Shown here piece by piece: positions 48,193-58,541 of a stretch of DNA of 64,000 nt. Both the position numbers and the translations under genes were made by a program. The first letter of the stretch is position 1; every line of letters begins with the position of its first letter. Under the pieces are notes generated by a model. It worked only from the letters and a program-made list of their open reading frames with translations, did not search any database and was not told the origin of the DNA. Origin of the DNA: Enterobacteriaceae endosymbiont of Donacia sparganii (GTDB lineage: Bacteria > Pseudomonadota > Gammaproteobacteria > Enterobacterales > Enterobacteriaceae); contig NZ_CP046196.1 of the NCBI RefSeq assembly GCF_012569045.1, positions 67,290 to 131,289 on the forward strand. The letters run 5' to 3'.

Positions 48193-50595
48193 TTAAGATA
48201 ATTTTTTTAATTCAAAAAATAATTTTTTACATTCGTAAAATGTTCCTACTGTAATTCTTAAACAATTATGTAATTTTTTTTCATGATTTTGATTTCTCAC
48301 AATTATTTTTTTTTTATTTAACATATTAAAAATATTATTAGAATTATTAAATTTTATTAGAATAAAATTAGTTTTACTATTAAATATAGTTTTTATACAA
48401 GGACAATTATTTAAATTATTTATTAACCATTTTTTATTATTAATTATTATTTTTACATTATTTTTCATAATAATTAAGTTTTTTAAATTTAAAGCTTGTA
48501 TAGCTATATCTATAACAGGATCAGGAATGGGATAGGGAGCTATAACTTTTATTAAAATATTAATAATATTTTTATTTGTTAATATAAAACCACAACGTAA
48601 CCCAGCTAATGCAAATGCTTTAGATAAAGTTCTTAATATAATTAAATTTTGATATTTATTTATTAAATAAGTTAAAGATTGATTAATACAAAATTCAATA
48701 TACGCTTCATCAATAACAATAATTATTTTATTTTTTGTTAATTCTAATAGTTTTATTATATTATTTATATTAATAGAATTACCAGTTGGATTATTAGGAT
48801 TACAAATATAAATAATTTTAACATTATTAAGATTTTTTTTAATTTTATCTAAATTTAATTCCCAATTATCTATACTATTAATCATTATATATTTAATATC
48901 TAATATCTCAGCAGTAACACGATACATATCATATGTTGGTGGACAAAATAGTATTTTATCATGTCTTTGATTACAAAATGTACGCATAATTATATCTATG
49001 CCTTCATCTGCTCCTCTTGTAATTAAAATGTTTTCAGTACTTAAATTTACATATCGACTATACATATTAATTAATTCTTTAGATTGAGGTTCTGGATATT
49101 TATTAAATATTTTTTTATTTAAAGTAAAATAAGAGGTAATAGGCGATTCATTAGCATTTAATAAAATTGAATGTTTCATATCACTTTTATATAGTGATCT
49201 AGCTGATTTATATGGAATTAAATTAATAATATTTTTTCGAGCTATTTTATTAATATTATTTATTTTTTTTTTTTGATGAAAAAAATTTTTATTAATAAAA
49301 TTTTTTCTTATTGTAATAGAATTACTATGTCCTAATAAATTTTCTGTTTTTGCCATAATTTCTACTGTATGAGAAATATTTAATAAACCCTTTTTTGTTA
49401 ATTTTTGTACATACATTCTTTTTTGAAAATCAGAAATTCCTAAACCTGAATATGTTAATGCATAACCATAAGTAGGTAAAACATGATTAGTTCCTGAAGC
49501 ATAATCTCCAACTGATTCAGGAGTCCAATGACCTAAAAAAATTGATCCTGCATTAATAATTTTAGATAAAATTTTTTCATAATTATGACATTGGATAATA
49601 AGATGTTCAGGAGCATATTTATTTATTATTTTTATACATTCTTCAATATTTTTAACTATTATAATATGACTATTACTAATAGATTTTTTTGCTATATTTT
49701 TTTTAGGTAATTTTTCTAATTGTTGAGAAAGACCTTTTTGAACTAATTTTGCAATTTTTTCTTCAGTAGTAATTAAAAATACTTGAGAATCAATTCCATG
49801 TTCTGCTTGTGATAATAAATCTGCTATAATAAAATTATAATTTGCAGTATTATCAGCTAAAATAATTAATTCTGATGGACCTGCTGGCATATCTATAGAA
49901 ATATTACTATAAATTTTATTTTGATTACTTACTTGTTTTTTAGCCTCTGTAACAAAAAAATTTCCTGGTCCAAAAATTTTATTTACTCTATTAATAGATT
50001 CTGTACCAAAAGCCATGGCTGCTATAGCATGGGCTCCTCCTACCTGAAAAATATTTTTTATATTACATAAATAAGCTGCAAATAAAATTTCGTTAGATAT
50101 TGGAGCAGGAGAACATAATATAATTTCAGGACATAAAGCTAATTGAGCAGGAATTCCTAACATTAATACAGTGGAAAATAATGAAGATGTTCCTCCTGGG
50201 ACGTATAATCCAACTTTAGGTATAGGACGATAAATTTGTTTACAAAAAACTCCAGGTATAATTTCAATTATTTTTTTTTTAAAAATCTGATATTTATGAA
50301 ATTTATATATATTATTATAAGCACTTTGTATTGCATTTTTAATGTTTTTATCTATATAAAATTTTGCATTATTTATTTTTTCTGTATTAATTTTTAAATT
50401 ATCAATTTTTATTTTATCAAATAATAAATTATATTTTTTTAAAGCATTATCTCCTTTTTTTTTTACTTGATTTAAAATATTTGTTACATTATTTTTAATT
50501 TTTTTATCTATTAAAAATATTGGTCGAGATAATATTTTTTTTTTTTCATCTTTATTATGATTATGCCAATAAATTAAATTATTTATAATAGTCAT
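48193..50595 (-). CDS. hisDC: In-frame fusion of histidinol dehydrogenase (HisD) and histidinol-phosphate aminotransferase (HisC)
   Basis: Normally two adjacent genes; here one frame of 800 codons. HisD (about residues 1-440) catalyses the last two oxidations to histidine and shows the PGNFFVTEAK, MPAGPSE and QAEHG motifs. HisC (about 446-800) makes histidinol phosphate; its pyridoxal lysine is in TLSKAFALAGLRCGF. The join is a 12-A run (49263-49274) coding Q441 to I445. No ATG lies at the HisC start expected from E. coli, so HisC depends on read-through. With 11 or 13 A the frame stops at once (TAA), giving HisD of 444 or 446 residues. hisG starts four bases upstream on the same transcript. 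Confidence 0.92.
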   Translation of the reverse strand: MTIINNLIYWHNHNKDEKKKILSRPIFLIDKKIKNNVTNILNQVKKKGDNALKKYNLLFDKIKIDNLKINTEKINNAKFYIDKNIKNAIQSAYNNIYKFHKYQIFKKKIIEIIPGVFCKQIYRPIPKVGLYVPGGTSSLFSTVLMLGIPAQLALCPEIILCSPAPISNEILFAAYLCNIKNIFQVGGAHAIAAMAFGTESINRVNKIFGPGNFFVTEAKKQVSNQNKIYSNISIDMPAGPSELIILADNTANYNFIIADLLSQAEHGIDSQVFLITTEEKIAKLVQKGLSQQLEKLPKKNIAKKSISNSHIIIVKNIEECIKIINKYAPEHLIIQCHNYEKILSKIINAGSIFLGHWTPESVGDYASGTNHVLPTYGYALTYSGLGISDFQKRMYVQKLTKKGLLNISHTVEIMAKTENLLGHSNSITIRKNFINKNFFHQKKKINNINKIARKNIINLIPYKSARSLYKSDMKHSILLNANESPITSYFTLNKKIFNKYPEPQSKELINMYSRYVNLSTENILITRGADEGIDIIMRTFCNQRHDKILFCPPTYDMYRVTAEILDIKYIMINSIDNWELNLDKIKKNLNNVKIIYICNPNNPTGNSININNIIKLLELTKNKIIIVIDEAYIEFCINQSLTYLINKYQNLIILRTLSKAFALAGLRCGFILTNKNIINILIKVIAPYPIPDPVIDIAIQALNLKNLIIMKNNVKIIINNKKWLINNLNNCPCIKTIFNSKTNFILIKFNNSNNIFNMLNKKKIIVRNQNHEKKLHNCLRITVGTFYECKKLFFELKKLS
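49263..49274 (-). repeat. 12-A run at the hisD/hisC junction
   Basis: Twelve A on the coding strand lie exactly where hisD should end. In the genome they keep hisD and hisC in one frame. An 11-A message gives three lysines then TAA; a 13-A message gives Lys, Asn, Lys then TAA. It is therefore a possible ratio switch between HisD and HisDC products. Confidence 0.75.
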
Positions 50596-50599
50596 TTTA

Positions 50600-51499
50600 T
50601 TACTCCATTATTTTTTCAATAGGTAAAACTAAAATAGAACTTGCTCCTAATAATTTTAATTTTTCCATTTTTTCCCAAAATAGTGTTTCACTACATACCA
50701 TATGTATGGCTATTTTTTTAGTTTCTCCCATTAATGGTAAAATAGTAGGATTTTTAACATAAGATAATAATGACATTACTTGTTTTAATTTTTTATTTGG
50801 AATATGTAACATTATATATTTAGATTCTCTAGCTTGAATAACTCCTTTTATTCTAGTTAATAATTTATTTATTAATTTTTGTTTAAAATTTGATATTTTA
50901 TCATAACGTTGTATTAAACACGCTTGAGAAGCATATATAATTTCTACTTCTTTAATACCATTAGCTTCTAATGTTGCTCCTGTTGAAACTAAATCACAAA
51001 TAGCATCTGATAAACCTACTCTAGGAGCTAATTCTACTGAACCATTTAACATACATGATTTAAATATAATATGATGTTTATCGAGATACTTTTTTAATAA
51101 ATTAGGATAAGAAGTTGCTATACAAGTATTTTGTAAAGATTGTAATCCTGTATAATTTTTATTAATAGGAATTGCTATAGATAATCTACATATACCAAAA
51201 TCTAATTTACGTAATGTTAGATAATTTGCATTATCTCCTCTTGAGAGTCTAGTTAAAACTTCTTCTTCCAAAACATTTTTCCCAATAATACCTAAATCAA
51301 CTACACCTTCCATAATTAATCCAGGAATATCATCATCACGTACTCTCAGAATATCAATAGGCATATTTTCTGTAAAAGCAATTAATCGTTGTTGTTGTAA
51401 ATTAATTTTAAGACCACAATTTTTTAAAAGTTTACTAGATTCATTACTTAAACGACCAGATTTTTGTATTGCAATACGTAAACGATTATTATCTAGCAT
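50600..51499 (-). CDS. hisG: ATP phosphoribosyltransferase (long form)
   Basis: First committed step of histidine synthesis, condensing PRPP and ATP; feedback-inhibited by histidine in relatives. 299 residues, the E. coli length. The PRPP-binding [17 protein letters not shown] motif is intact. The C-terminal regulatory ACT-like domain (about residues 225-299) is present, so product inhibition is probably kept. The 187 bases upstream, before rnhA, contain no His-rich leader peptide and no G/C-rich attenuator, so attenuation seems lost. Confidence 0.97.
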   Translation of the reverse strand: MLDNNRLRIAIQKSGRLSNESSKLLKNCGLKINLQQQRLIAFTENMPIDILRVRDDDIPGLIMEGVVDLGIIGKNVLEEEVLTRLSRGDNANYLTLRKLDFGICRLSIAIPINKNYTGLQSLQNTCIATSYPNLLKKYLDKHHIIFKSCMLNGSVELAPRVGLSDAICDLVSTGATLEANGIKEVEIIYASQACLIQRYDKISNFKQKLINKLLTRIKGVIQARESKYIMLHIPNKKLKQVMSLLSYVKNPTILPLMGETKKIAIHMVCSETLFWEKMEKLKLLGASSILVLPIEKIME

Positions 51500-51686
51500 A
51501 TTTTACCTTTTTATTTAAAAAACTTTAATTTTTTAAATATAAATTTAATAATTAAAAATTATTTATTTTATTTAAACTTAAATAACTTATTTAAAAATAA
51601 CAACCATTTTTATTAAAAATTTTTTATAAATTTATTTTTTTAAATTTTATAAAAATATTTTTTAAAAAATTAAAATATATTTATTT

Positions 51687-52148
51687 TTATTTTATGTAAC
51701 CTAAATCCCTATTTATAGGGTTTTTTGCTGAAATACGAGCTAATTGATCACATTTATTATTCATTTCATGATATGAATGTCCTTTAATCCATTTCCAATA
51801 AATATTATGGTTAGATAAAGCAAATTCTAATCTTTTCCATAAATCAATATTTTTTACTTTTTTTTTATTATCACGTAACCAATTACATTTTTTCCAATTA
51901 TATATCCATTTTGTAATTCCTTTTTGTAAATAATTACTATCAGTAAATATGTAAATATTACAATTCTCTTTTAGAGATTCTAATGCTATAATAGAAGCCA
52001 TTAACTCCATTCTATTATTAGTTGTTAAAAAAAATCCTTTAGTTAAAATTTTTTCATATTTATGATATTGTAAAATAGCAGCACATCCTCCTGGTCCAGG
52101 ATTATATATACAAGAACCATCTGTAAAAATATTTATATTTTTATACAT
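51687..52148 (-). CDS. rnhA: Ribonuclease HI
   Basis: Degrades RNA in RNA-DNA hybrids. 153 residues (155 in E. coli). All four acidic catalytic residues are visible: IFTDGSC, NNRMELMA, IFTDSNYL and the late Asp in NKCDQLAR. Divergent from dnaQ with 41 bases between start codons, as in E. coli, where their promoters overlap. Confidence 0.97.
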   Translation of the reverse strand: MYKNINIFTDGSCIYNPGPGGCAAILQYHKYEKILTKGFFLTTNNRMELMASIIALESLKENCNIYIFTDSNYLQKGITKWIYNWKKCNWLRDNKKKVKNIDLWKRLEFALSNHNIYWKWIKGHSYHEMNNKCDQLARISAKNPINRDLGYIK

Positions 52149-52189
52149 ATAACTTTTTTATTAAAATTTACATTATTTATATAACAAAT

Positions 52190-52912
52190 ATGAAAAAATT
52201 TAATATACGTCAAGTAGTTTTAGATACAGAAACAACTGGGATGAATTTATCTTATCCCTATTATATAGGACATCGTATTATAGAAATAGGAATTATAGAA
52301 ATTATTAATCGTAATATTACTAAAAATTACTTTCATACATATATAAATCCACAACAAACTATAAGTAAAGAAGCATTTAATATTCATGGTATTTCTAATG
52401 AATTTTTATATAAAAAACCTATTTTTTCTAACATTGTTGATAATTTTTTAAATTATATTAAAGGTTCAGAACTTATTATTCATAATGCTCAATTTGATAT
52501 TAATTTTTTAAATTATGAATTATCTTTATTAAAAAAAAATTTTCCTAAAATAGAAGATATTTGTACTATAAAAGATACTCTTAAAATAGCTAGAAATCTT
52601 TTTCCAGGAAAAAGAAATTCATTAAATTCTTTATGTTCTAGATTTAATATTGATAAAAGTAAACGTAATTTACATGGAGCTTTATTAGATGCGAAACTTT
52701 TAGCATATGTTTTTTTATTTATGACTACTGAACAAAATTCATTTGAATTAAAATTTTCTAAAGAAAAAAATAATGAATTAGAAAATTTATTTAAAAAATT
52801 TAAAAAAAAAAAATTATTAATTATCACAGCTTCTAATCAAGAATTAAAATTACACAAATTAAATTTAAATTTAATTAAAAAAAAATGTGGTTTTTATTTA
52901 TGGAAAAAATAA
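52190..52912 (+). CDS. dnaQ: DNA polymerase III epsilon subunit (proofreading exonuclease)
   Basis: 3'-5' exonuclease of the replicase. 240 residues (243 in E. coli). Exo I is VLDTETTGM near residues 11-18, Exo II is HNAQFDINFL, and Exo III is HGALLDAKLL. The C-terminal polymerase-binding tail (about residues 185-240) is lysine-rich but present. Replicative proofreading thus looks intact even though MutS is truncated. tRNA-Asp follows, as in E. coli. Confidence 0.97.
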   Translation: MKKFNIRQVVLDTETTGMNLSYPYYIGHRIIEIGIIEIINRNITKNYFHTYINPQQTISKEAFNIHGISNEFLYKKPIFSNIVDNFLNYIKGSELIIHNAQFDINFLNYELSLLKKNFPKIEDICTIKDTLKIARNLFPGKRNSLNSLCSRFNIDKSKRNLHGALLDAKLLAYVFLFMTTEQNSFELKFSKEKNNELENLFKKFKKKKLLIITASNQELKLHKLNLNLIKKKCGFYLWKK

Positions 52913-52962
52913 ATAAAAGTATTGACGATTAACAATATGATATATAATATAATAATTATTAT

Positions 52963-53036
52963 GGTGCGATAGTTCAGTTGGTTAGAATACCGGCCTGTCA
53001 CGCCGGGGGTCACGGGTTCAAGTCCCGTTCGCACCG
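52963..53036 (+). tRNA. tRNA-Asp (anticodon GTC)
   Basis: 74 bases form a complete cloverleaf: acceptor GGTGCGA with TCGCACC, D stem GTTC/GAAT, anticodon stem CCGGC/GCCGG with loop CTGTCAC, T arm ACGGG-TTCAAGT-CCCGT, discriminator G. CCA is not encoded. Position after dnaQ matches E. coli aspV. Its G+C content stands out sharply from its surroundings. Confidence 0.98.
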
Positions 53037-53088
53037 TAGTATTAAATTTTTAATATAGTAAAAATATAATAATTTATTAATAATATTA

Positions 53089-53922
53089 TTAATCATTATT
53101 AATCCATAATACACATGATTTTTTATATAATTCTAAATTATTTTTTAAAATATTAATTAAATCTGAACAAATTTCTTTTTTATTTATAAAATCATTAATC
53201 CAAAAAAAAACAGTAAAATTAATAGAATTATTAGTAATTTCATCAACAATAACATTAACAATTGAATTTTTTATTATTTTATCATTTAAGGAAACAGTAT
53301 CTAATAAAATTTTTTTAATCATATTTATATCTTTTTGTATTAAATCTCGTGAAATACCTAAAGTAATTTTATTACGATATTCATTTGATTTAGAAAAATT
53401 TACTATATTTTCTGTAAGAATTTTTCCATTCGGAACAGATATAATACTACCATCAAATGTTTTTAAAAGAGTACAAAAAATTTCAACATTAGTAATTTTC
53501 CCAGTAATATTACCTATGTTAATATAATCTCCTACTTTAAAAATACGAAAAGTAATAATTAATAATCCTGAGGCTAAATTTGCTAATGCACTTTGCCAAG
53601 CTAAACCAATTACTAATCCTATAGTTCCAAATGCAGCAAAAATTGATGATGTTTTTAATCCAATACTACTTAATGCACTAACTATAACAAAAATAGTTAA
53701 ACTATATTTAAAAACATTTGTCAGAAATCCAGTTGTAATAGGATCTATATTTCTAATAGTAAAAACATTTTTTATTGTTTTAGTAACAAATTTCACCCCC
53801 CATAATCCAAAAAATAAAACCATCCCGGCTAAAATAAAATGCTCACATTGATATAAAATAAAAATTCTATTTTTAAATATCCACATTTTTATAAAATCTA
53901 ATACACTAGTAAATTTATTCAT
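53089..53922 (-). CDS. mscS: Small-conductance mechanosensitive channel MscS
   Basis: Heptameric inner-membrane channel that opens under tension to relieve osmotic shock. 277 residues (286 in E. coli). Three membrane segments lie at about 25-120; the pore helix reads FGTIGLVIGLAWQSALANLASG. The cytoplasmic beta domain contains VGDYINIGNITGKI and VPNGKI. It follows fbaA, the enterobacterial order. Confidence 0.94.
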   Translation of the reverse strand: MNKFTSVLDFIKMWIFKNRIFILYQCEHFILAGMVLFFGLWGVKFVTKTIKNVFTIRNIDPITTGFLTNVFKYSLTIFVIVSALSSIGLKTSSIFAAFGTIGLVIGLAWQSALANLASGLLIITFRIFKVGDYINIGNITGKITNVEIFCTLLKTFDGSIISVPNGKILTENIVNFSKSNEYRNKITLGISRDLIQKDINMIKKILLDTVSLNDKIIKNSIVNVIVDEITNNSINFTVFFWINDFINKKEICSDLINILKNNLELYKKSCVLWINND

Positions 53923-53985
53923 ATTTTAATAATCCCTTTTATAAAATAATTTGTATTGTTTTTTATAATTTAAGTAATTTATTTT

Positions 53986-55065
53986 TTATAATATATTAAT
54001 CGCATTTAATTCTTTAAATGTTCTTTCTAGTCGTTTTTTCATAGAAATTTGTGATGCTCTAATCCATGATCTAGGATCATAATATTTTTTATTAGGTTTA
54101 TTTAATCCTTCTGGATTACCAAGTTGGTTCTGTAAATATTTTTTATATTTTTTATAAAATTTTAATATACCTTCCCATGTAGCCCACTGAGTATCTGTAT
54201 CAATATTCATTTTAATAACACCATAATTTATAGATTTTTTAATTTCTAATAATGAAGATCCAGAACCACCATGAAATACAAAATTAATAGGATTTTTAGA
54301 AAGATTATGTTTTTTACTAATAAATTTTTGTGAATTTTTTAAAATTTCAGGCAATAATTTTACATTTCCTGCTTTATATACTCCATGAACATTACCAAAA
54401 GAAGCAGCAATAATAAACTGTGAACTGATTAATTTTAATTTTTCATAGGCATAATTTACATCATTATAATCAGTATATAATAATTTTTTATTTAAATTAC
54501 TATTATCAATACCGTCTTCTTCTCCTCCTGTACATCCTAATTCTATTTCTAATGTCATTTTCATATGTGACATTCTTTTTAAATAATAACTACATATTTT
54601 AATATTATCTTTAAGAGACTCTTTAGATAAATCTATCATATGAGATGAAAATAAAGATTTTTTATGTATTAAATAGTATTTTTCATTTTCATTTAATAAA
54701 TGATCTATCCAAGATAATTTATTTTTTGGACAATGATCAGTATGTAAAATAACTGGGATACCATAATATTTAGCAATTTTATGAACATGTTTAGCTCCAG
54801 AAATAGCTCCTATTACAGAAGCTAATCTAGGATTTATTTTTTGTAATCCTTTACCAGCAATAAAAGAAGCTCCTGAATTTGAAAATTGAATAATTACTGA
54901 AGATTTTACTTTTGCTGCAGTTTCTAATACTACATTAATAGAATCAGTACCAATACAATTAATAGCTGGTAAAGCAAAGTTATTTTCTTTTGCTATTTTA
55001 AATATGGTTTGTACATCATTACCAACAACGACACCAGGTTTTACATAATTTAAAATTTTAGACAT
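53986..55065 (-). CDS. fbaA: Fructose-bisphosphate aldolase, class II
   Basis: Zinc-dependent cleavage of fructose-1,6-bisphosphate in glycolysis. 359 residues, as in E. coli. Zinc-binding histidines are in HTDHC, GNVHGVYK and VFHGGSGSS; the substrate site NMDTDTQWA-like region is NIDTDTQWATW. Part of a tktA-pgk-fbaA-mscS cluster on the minus strand. Confidence 0.97.
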   Translation of the reverse strand: MSKILNYVKPGVVVGNDVQTIFKIAKENNFALPAINCIGTDSINVVLETAAKVKSSVIIQFSNSGASFIAGKGLQKINPRLASVIGAISGAKHVHKIAKYYGIPVILHTDHCPKNKLSWIDHLLNENEKYYLIHKKSLFSSHMIDLSKESLKDNIKICSYYLKRMSHMKMTLEIELGCTGGEEDGIDNSNLNKKLLYTDYNDVNYAYEKLKLISSQFIIAASFGNVHGVYKAGNVKLLPEILKNSQKFISKKHNLSKNPINFVFHGGSGSSLLEIKKSINYGVIKMNIDTDTQWATWEGILKFYKKYKKYLQNQLGNPEGLNKPNKKYYDPRSWIRASQISMKKRLERTFKELNAINIL

Positions 55066-55136
55066 AATATATACTTTACCTTATTGTAATTTTTTTATTA
55101 TTAAAAATTTTAATATTTTAATTAAAAATTAAAATA

Positions 55137-56291
55137 TTATAAAATATTTTCTAATATAGATATAACAGGTAATTTACGTCCTTCGATATATTTTAAAAAA
55201 GCTCCACCACCTGTAGAAATATAGGAAATTTTATTAAAAGCATTAAATAATTCTATTGCAGCTAATGTATCTCCTCCTCCTACAATAGAAAAAGCATTAC
55301 TATTTATAATAGCTTTAACTATATTTTCAGTACCTTTTCTAAAATTTTTAAATTCAAATACTCCAATAGGACCATTCCATAATATGGTTTTTGCTTTTTT
55401 TAATTCATTTTTAATAATATTTATAGTTTTATGCCCTATATCGAGAATTTTTTCATTTTTTAATATGTTATTAATATTTTTTATTTTTACTAAAGAATTA
55501 TTTTTAATAGATGTACTAACTACACAATCAACGGGAAGAATTATATTTTTATATTTATTAATTATTTCTTGTGCTAATAAAATAGCATTAGGTTCATATA
55601 ATGAACTTCCAATATCATTATTTAATGATAATAAAGTATTTGCTATACCTCCTCCTACAATTACTTTATCAGATAATTTAGATATTTTTTTTAAAACATT
55701 AAATTTAGTAGATATTTTAGCTCCACCTATAATAGAAATTATTGGTTTTACAGGATTTTTTAATAATTTTTTTAAATTTTTTATTTCATTTATTAATAAA
55801 AATCCTGCACAAGATTTTTTAGCAAAATTAATAACACCATAAGTAGATGAATGAATACGATGAGAAGTTGCAAATGCATCCATTACAAATATATCGCATA
55901 AAGATGCATATTGTTTAGATAGTTTTATACTATTATCTTTTTCACCAATATTAAAACGAACATTTTCTAAAAGAATGATTTCATTATTTTTAAACTCACA
56001 TCCATTTAAATAATTTTTTTGTAAAATAACTTTATGATTTAAAATTTTTTCTAAATATATAGCAATTTTTTTTAGAGAAAATAAAGAATTATATTTTCCT
56101 TCACTAGGTCTTCCTAAATGAGAAGCTATAATAATTTTAGATCCTTTTTTTAAAGCATACTTTATAGTTGGTAATGATAATCTAATTCTAATATCAGAAA
56201 TAATATTACCATTTAAATCTATAGGCACATTAAAATCAGATCTAATTAATAAAATTTTATTTTTAATATTTAAATTTAAAATACTCAACAT
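55137..56291 (-). CDS. pgk: Phosphoglycerate kinase
   Basis: Transfers phosphate from 1,3-bisphosphoglycerate to ADP. 384 residues (387 in E. coli). N-domain substrate motifs RSDFNVP, ASHLGRP and the C-domain nucleotide motif GGGDTLAA are intact, as is WNGPIGVFEF. Together with gapA and fbaA it supports a working lower glycolysis. Confidence 0.97.
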   Translation of the reverse strand: MLSILNLNIKNKILLIRSDFNVPIDLNGNIISDIRIRLSLPTIKYALKKGSKIIIASHLGRPSEGKYNSLFSLKKIAIYLEKILNHKVILQKNYLNGCEFKNNEIILLENVRFNIGEKDNSIKLSKQYASLCDIFVMDAFATSHRIHSSTYGVINFAKKSCAGFLLINEIKNLKKLLKNPVKPIISIIGGAKISTKFNVLKKISKLSDKVIVGGGIANTLLSLNNDIGSSLYEPNAILLAQEIINKYKNIILPVDCVVSTSIKNNSLVKIKNINNILKNEKILDIGHKTINIIKNELKKAKTILWNGPIGVFEFKNFRKGTENIVKAIINSNAFSIVGGGDTLAAIELFNAFNKISYISTGGGAFLKYIEGRKLPVISILENIL

Positions 56292-56328
56292 AAGTAATTT
56301 AATCCTATAATTTAAAATGTTAAAACAA

Positions 56329-58341
56329 TTAATTATATATATTTTTAAAAATTTTTTTAATTTTTAAAATAATGTTTTCAACAGTAAAACCAAATATTTT
56401 AAATAATTCTTTTGCAGGAGCAGAATATCCAAAAGTATTAATACCAATTACACTACCATTTAAACCTACATATTTATACCAAAAATCTTTAGAACCAGCT
56501 TCAATAGCTATTCTACATTTAATATTAATAGGTAATATATAATTTTTATATTCTTTTGTTTGTTTATCAAAGGTATCAGTAGATGGCATAGATACTACTC
56601 TAATTTTATATTTTGAAATAGATAATTTTTTATATACTTCAACAGCTAAAGATACTTCAGAACCAGAAGCAATTAAAATAATTTGGGGATTTTTATCTAT
56701 ACAATCTTTTAATATATATCCTCCATATGATATAAATGATATTTCTTTTTTATTTCTTTTTTGTGTAGGTAAATTTTGTCTGGATAAAACTAATACAGTA
56801 GGTTTAGATATATTTTCAATAGCAATTTTCCATGCTAGAGCGGTTTCAATTTGATCACATGGACGCCAAATACTTATATTTGGAATTAATCTTAAACTAG
56901 ATAATTGTTCTATAGGTTGATGTGTAGGTCCATCTTCTCCTAATCCTATAGAATCATGGGTAAAAATCATTATATTTCTAATTTTCATTAAAGAAGCCAT
57001 TCTTATGGCATTACGACAATAATCTGAAAAAACTAAAAAAGTAGCAGTATAAGTAATAAATCCCTTATATAAGGAAATTCCATTTGCTATAGCCATCATA
57101 CCAAATTCTCTTACTCCATAATGGATATAATTACCATCTTTAAATTGATTAATAGGTCGAGAATTTTTTAAAAAAGTTAGATTACTACTAGATAAATCTG
57201 CAGAACCTCCGAATAATTCTGGTAATAATTTTGAATATTTTTGTAAAATATTCTTAGATGCTTCTCTTGTTGAAAGATTAATATTAAAATGATTTAATTT
57301 ATGGATATATTTATTTATTTTATTATTCCAATTATATGGTAGAATATTATTAATTCTTCTTTTAAATTCTTTAGCTAAAAGAGGAAATTTATGATAATAA
57401 TTTTTAAACATATTTATCCATTTAAGTTCTTTTATACTACCTATTTTTTTTGCATTCCATTTGTCATAAATATATTCAGGAATTTCAAAAGGTTTATAAT
57501 GCCAATTTAATTTTTTTCTTATTAGTATAATTTCTTCTTTACCTAAAGGAGTTCCATGTGCAATATTTTTTCCTGATTTATTAGGTGATCCAAAAGCAAT
57601 AATTGTATTACAAATTAATAAAGAAGGTTTTTCTTCTTTAAGAGATTTAGCATTTTCAATAGCTATTTCTATATTTTTATAATTATGTCCATTTATATTT
57701 GGAATAACATTCCATCCATAAGATTCAAATCTTTTTTGAGTATCATCATTACACCATCCTTTAATATTTCCATCTATAGAAATGTTATTATTATCATAAA
57801 AAACTATTAATTTTTTTAATTTTAATGTTCCTGCTAAAGAACATACTTCATGAGAAATACCTTCCATTAAACAACCATCACCTACAAAAACATAAATATA
57901 ATGATCAATTATATTAAAATCTAATCTATTAAATTGTGCTGCTAACGTTTTTTCAGCTATAGCCATACCAACAGCATTTGCTAATCCTTGTCCTAAAGGA
58001 CCAGTACTAGTTTCAATATTAGAAGTACAGCCATATTCAGGATGTCCCGGAGTTTTAGAATATAGTTTTCGAAATTTTTTTAAATCAGAAATTGTTAAAT
58101 TATATCCAGTTAAATGTAACAAACTATACATTAACATTACACAATGTCCATTGGATAATATAAATCGATCACGATTTATCCATAAAGGATTATTAGGATT
58201 ATGATTTAGATAATTACGCCAAAGTACTTCAGCTATATCTGCCATACCCATTGGTGCTCCAGGATGTCCGGACTGAGCATTTTCTATAGCATCTATACTT
58301 AAAAATCGAATAGCATTAGCAAGATTTCTTCTAGAAGGCAT
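56329..58341 (-). CDS. tktA: Transketolase
   Basis: Thiamine-diphosphate enzyme of the non-oxidative pentose phosphate pathway, supplying ribose-5-phosphate for PRPP. 670 residues (663 in E. coli TktA). The ThDP motif starts GDGCLMEG, and [30 protein letters not shown] and [16 protein letters not shown] are intact. In E. coli epd lies between tktA and pgk; here only 37 bases do, so epd (a PLP-synthesis dehydrogenase) is deleted. Divergent from metK across 200 A/T-rich bases with nothing recognisable. Confidence 0.97.
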   Translation of the reverse strand: MPSRRNLANAIRFLSIDAIENAQSGHPGAPMGMADIAEVLWRNYLNHNPNNPLWINRDRFILSNGHCVMLMYSLLHLTGYNLTISDLKKFRKLYSKTPGHPEYGCTSNIETSTGPLGQGLANAVGMAIAEKTLAAQFNRLDFNIIDHYIYVFVGDGCLMEGISHEVCSLAGTLKLKKLIVFYDNNNISIDGNIKGWCNDDTQKRFESYGWNVIPNINGHNYKNIEIAIENAKSLKEEKPSLLICNTIIAFGSPNKSGKNIAHGTPLGKEEIILIRKKLNWHYKPFEIPEYIYDKWNAKKIGSIKELKWINMFKNYYHKFPLLAKEFKRRINNILPYNWNNKINKYIHKLNHFNINLSTREASKNILQKYSKLLPELFGGSADLSSSNLTFLKNSRPINQFKDGNYIHYGVREFGMMAIANGISLYKGFITYTATFLVFSDYCRNAIRMASLMKIRNIMIFTHDSIGLGEDGPTHQPIEQLSSLRLIPNISIWRPCDQIETALAWKIAIENISKPTVLVLSRQNLPTQKRNKKEISFISYGGYILKDCIDKNPQIILIASGSEVSLAVEVYKKLSISKYKIRVVSMPSTDTFDKQTKEYKNYILPINIKCRIAIEAGSKDFWYKYVGLNGSVIGINTFGYSAPAKELFKIFGFTVENIILKIKKIFKNIYN

Positions 58342-58541
58342 AATTTAAATTACTCCTAAAGTTAAAACAAAAATATTTTATAAAAAAATTATTTATATAA
58401 AGAAATATATACTTAAAATGTTTTAAAATCTATGTATTATAATTTTAAAATTTTAATTTTTAAAAATTTTATATATATTTTATTTTAAATAAATATATAA
58501 TAATAAAGAAAAAATATTTTTAATTATAAAAGGTAATATTA

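Noticed and set aside
52160-52190. Overlapping rnhA/dnaQ promoters
   Set aside because: Only 41 bases separate the starts; in such A/T-rich DNA the -10-like boxes are too common to assign.
55384-55842. 152-codon plus-strand frame opposite pgk
   Set aside because: Long only because pgk on the other strand avoids certain codons; no family resemblance.
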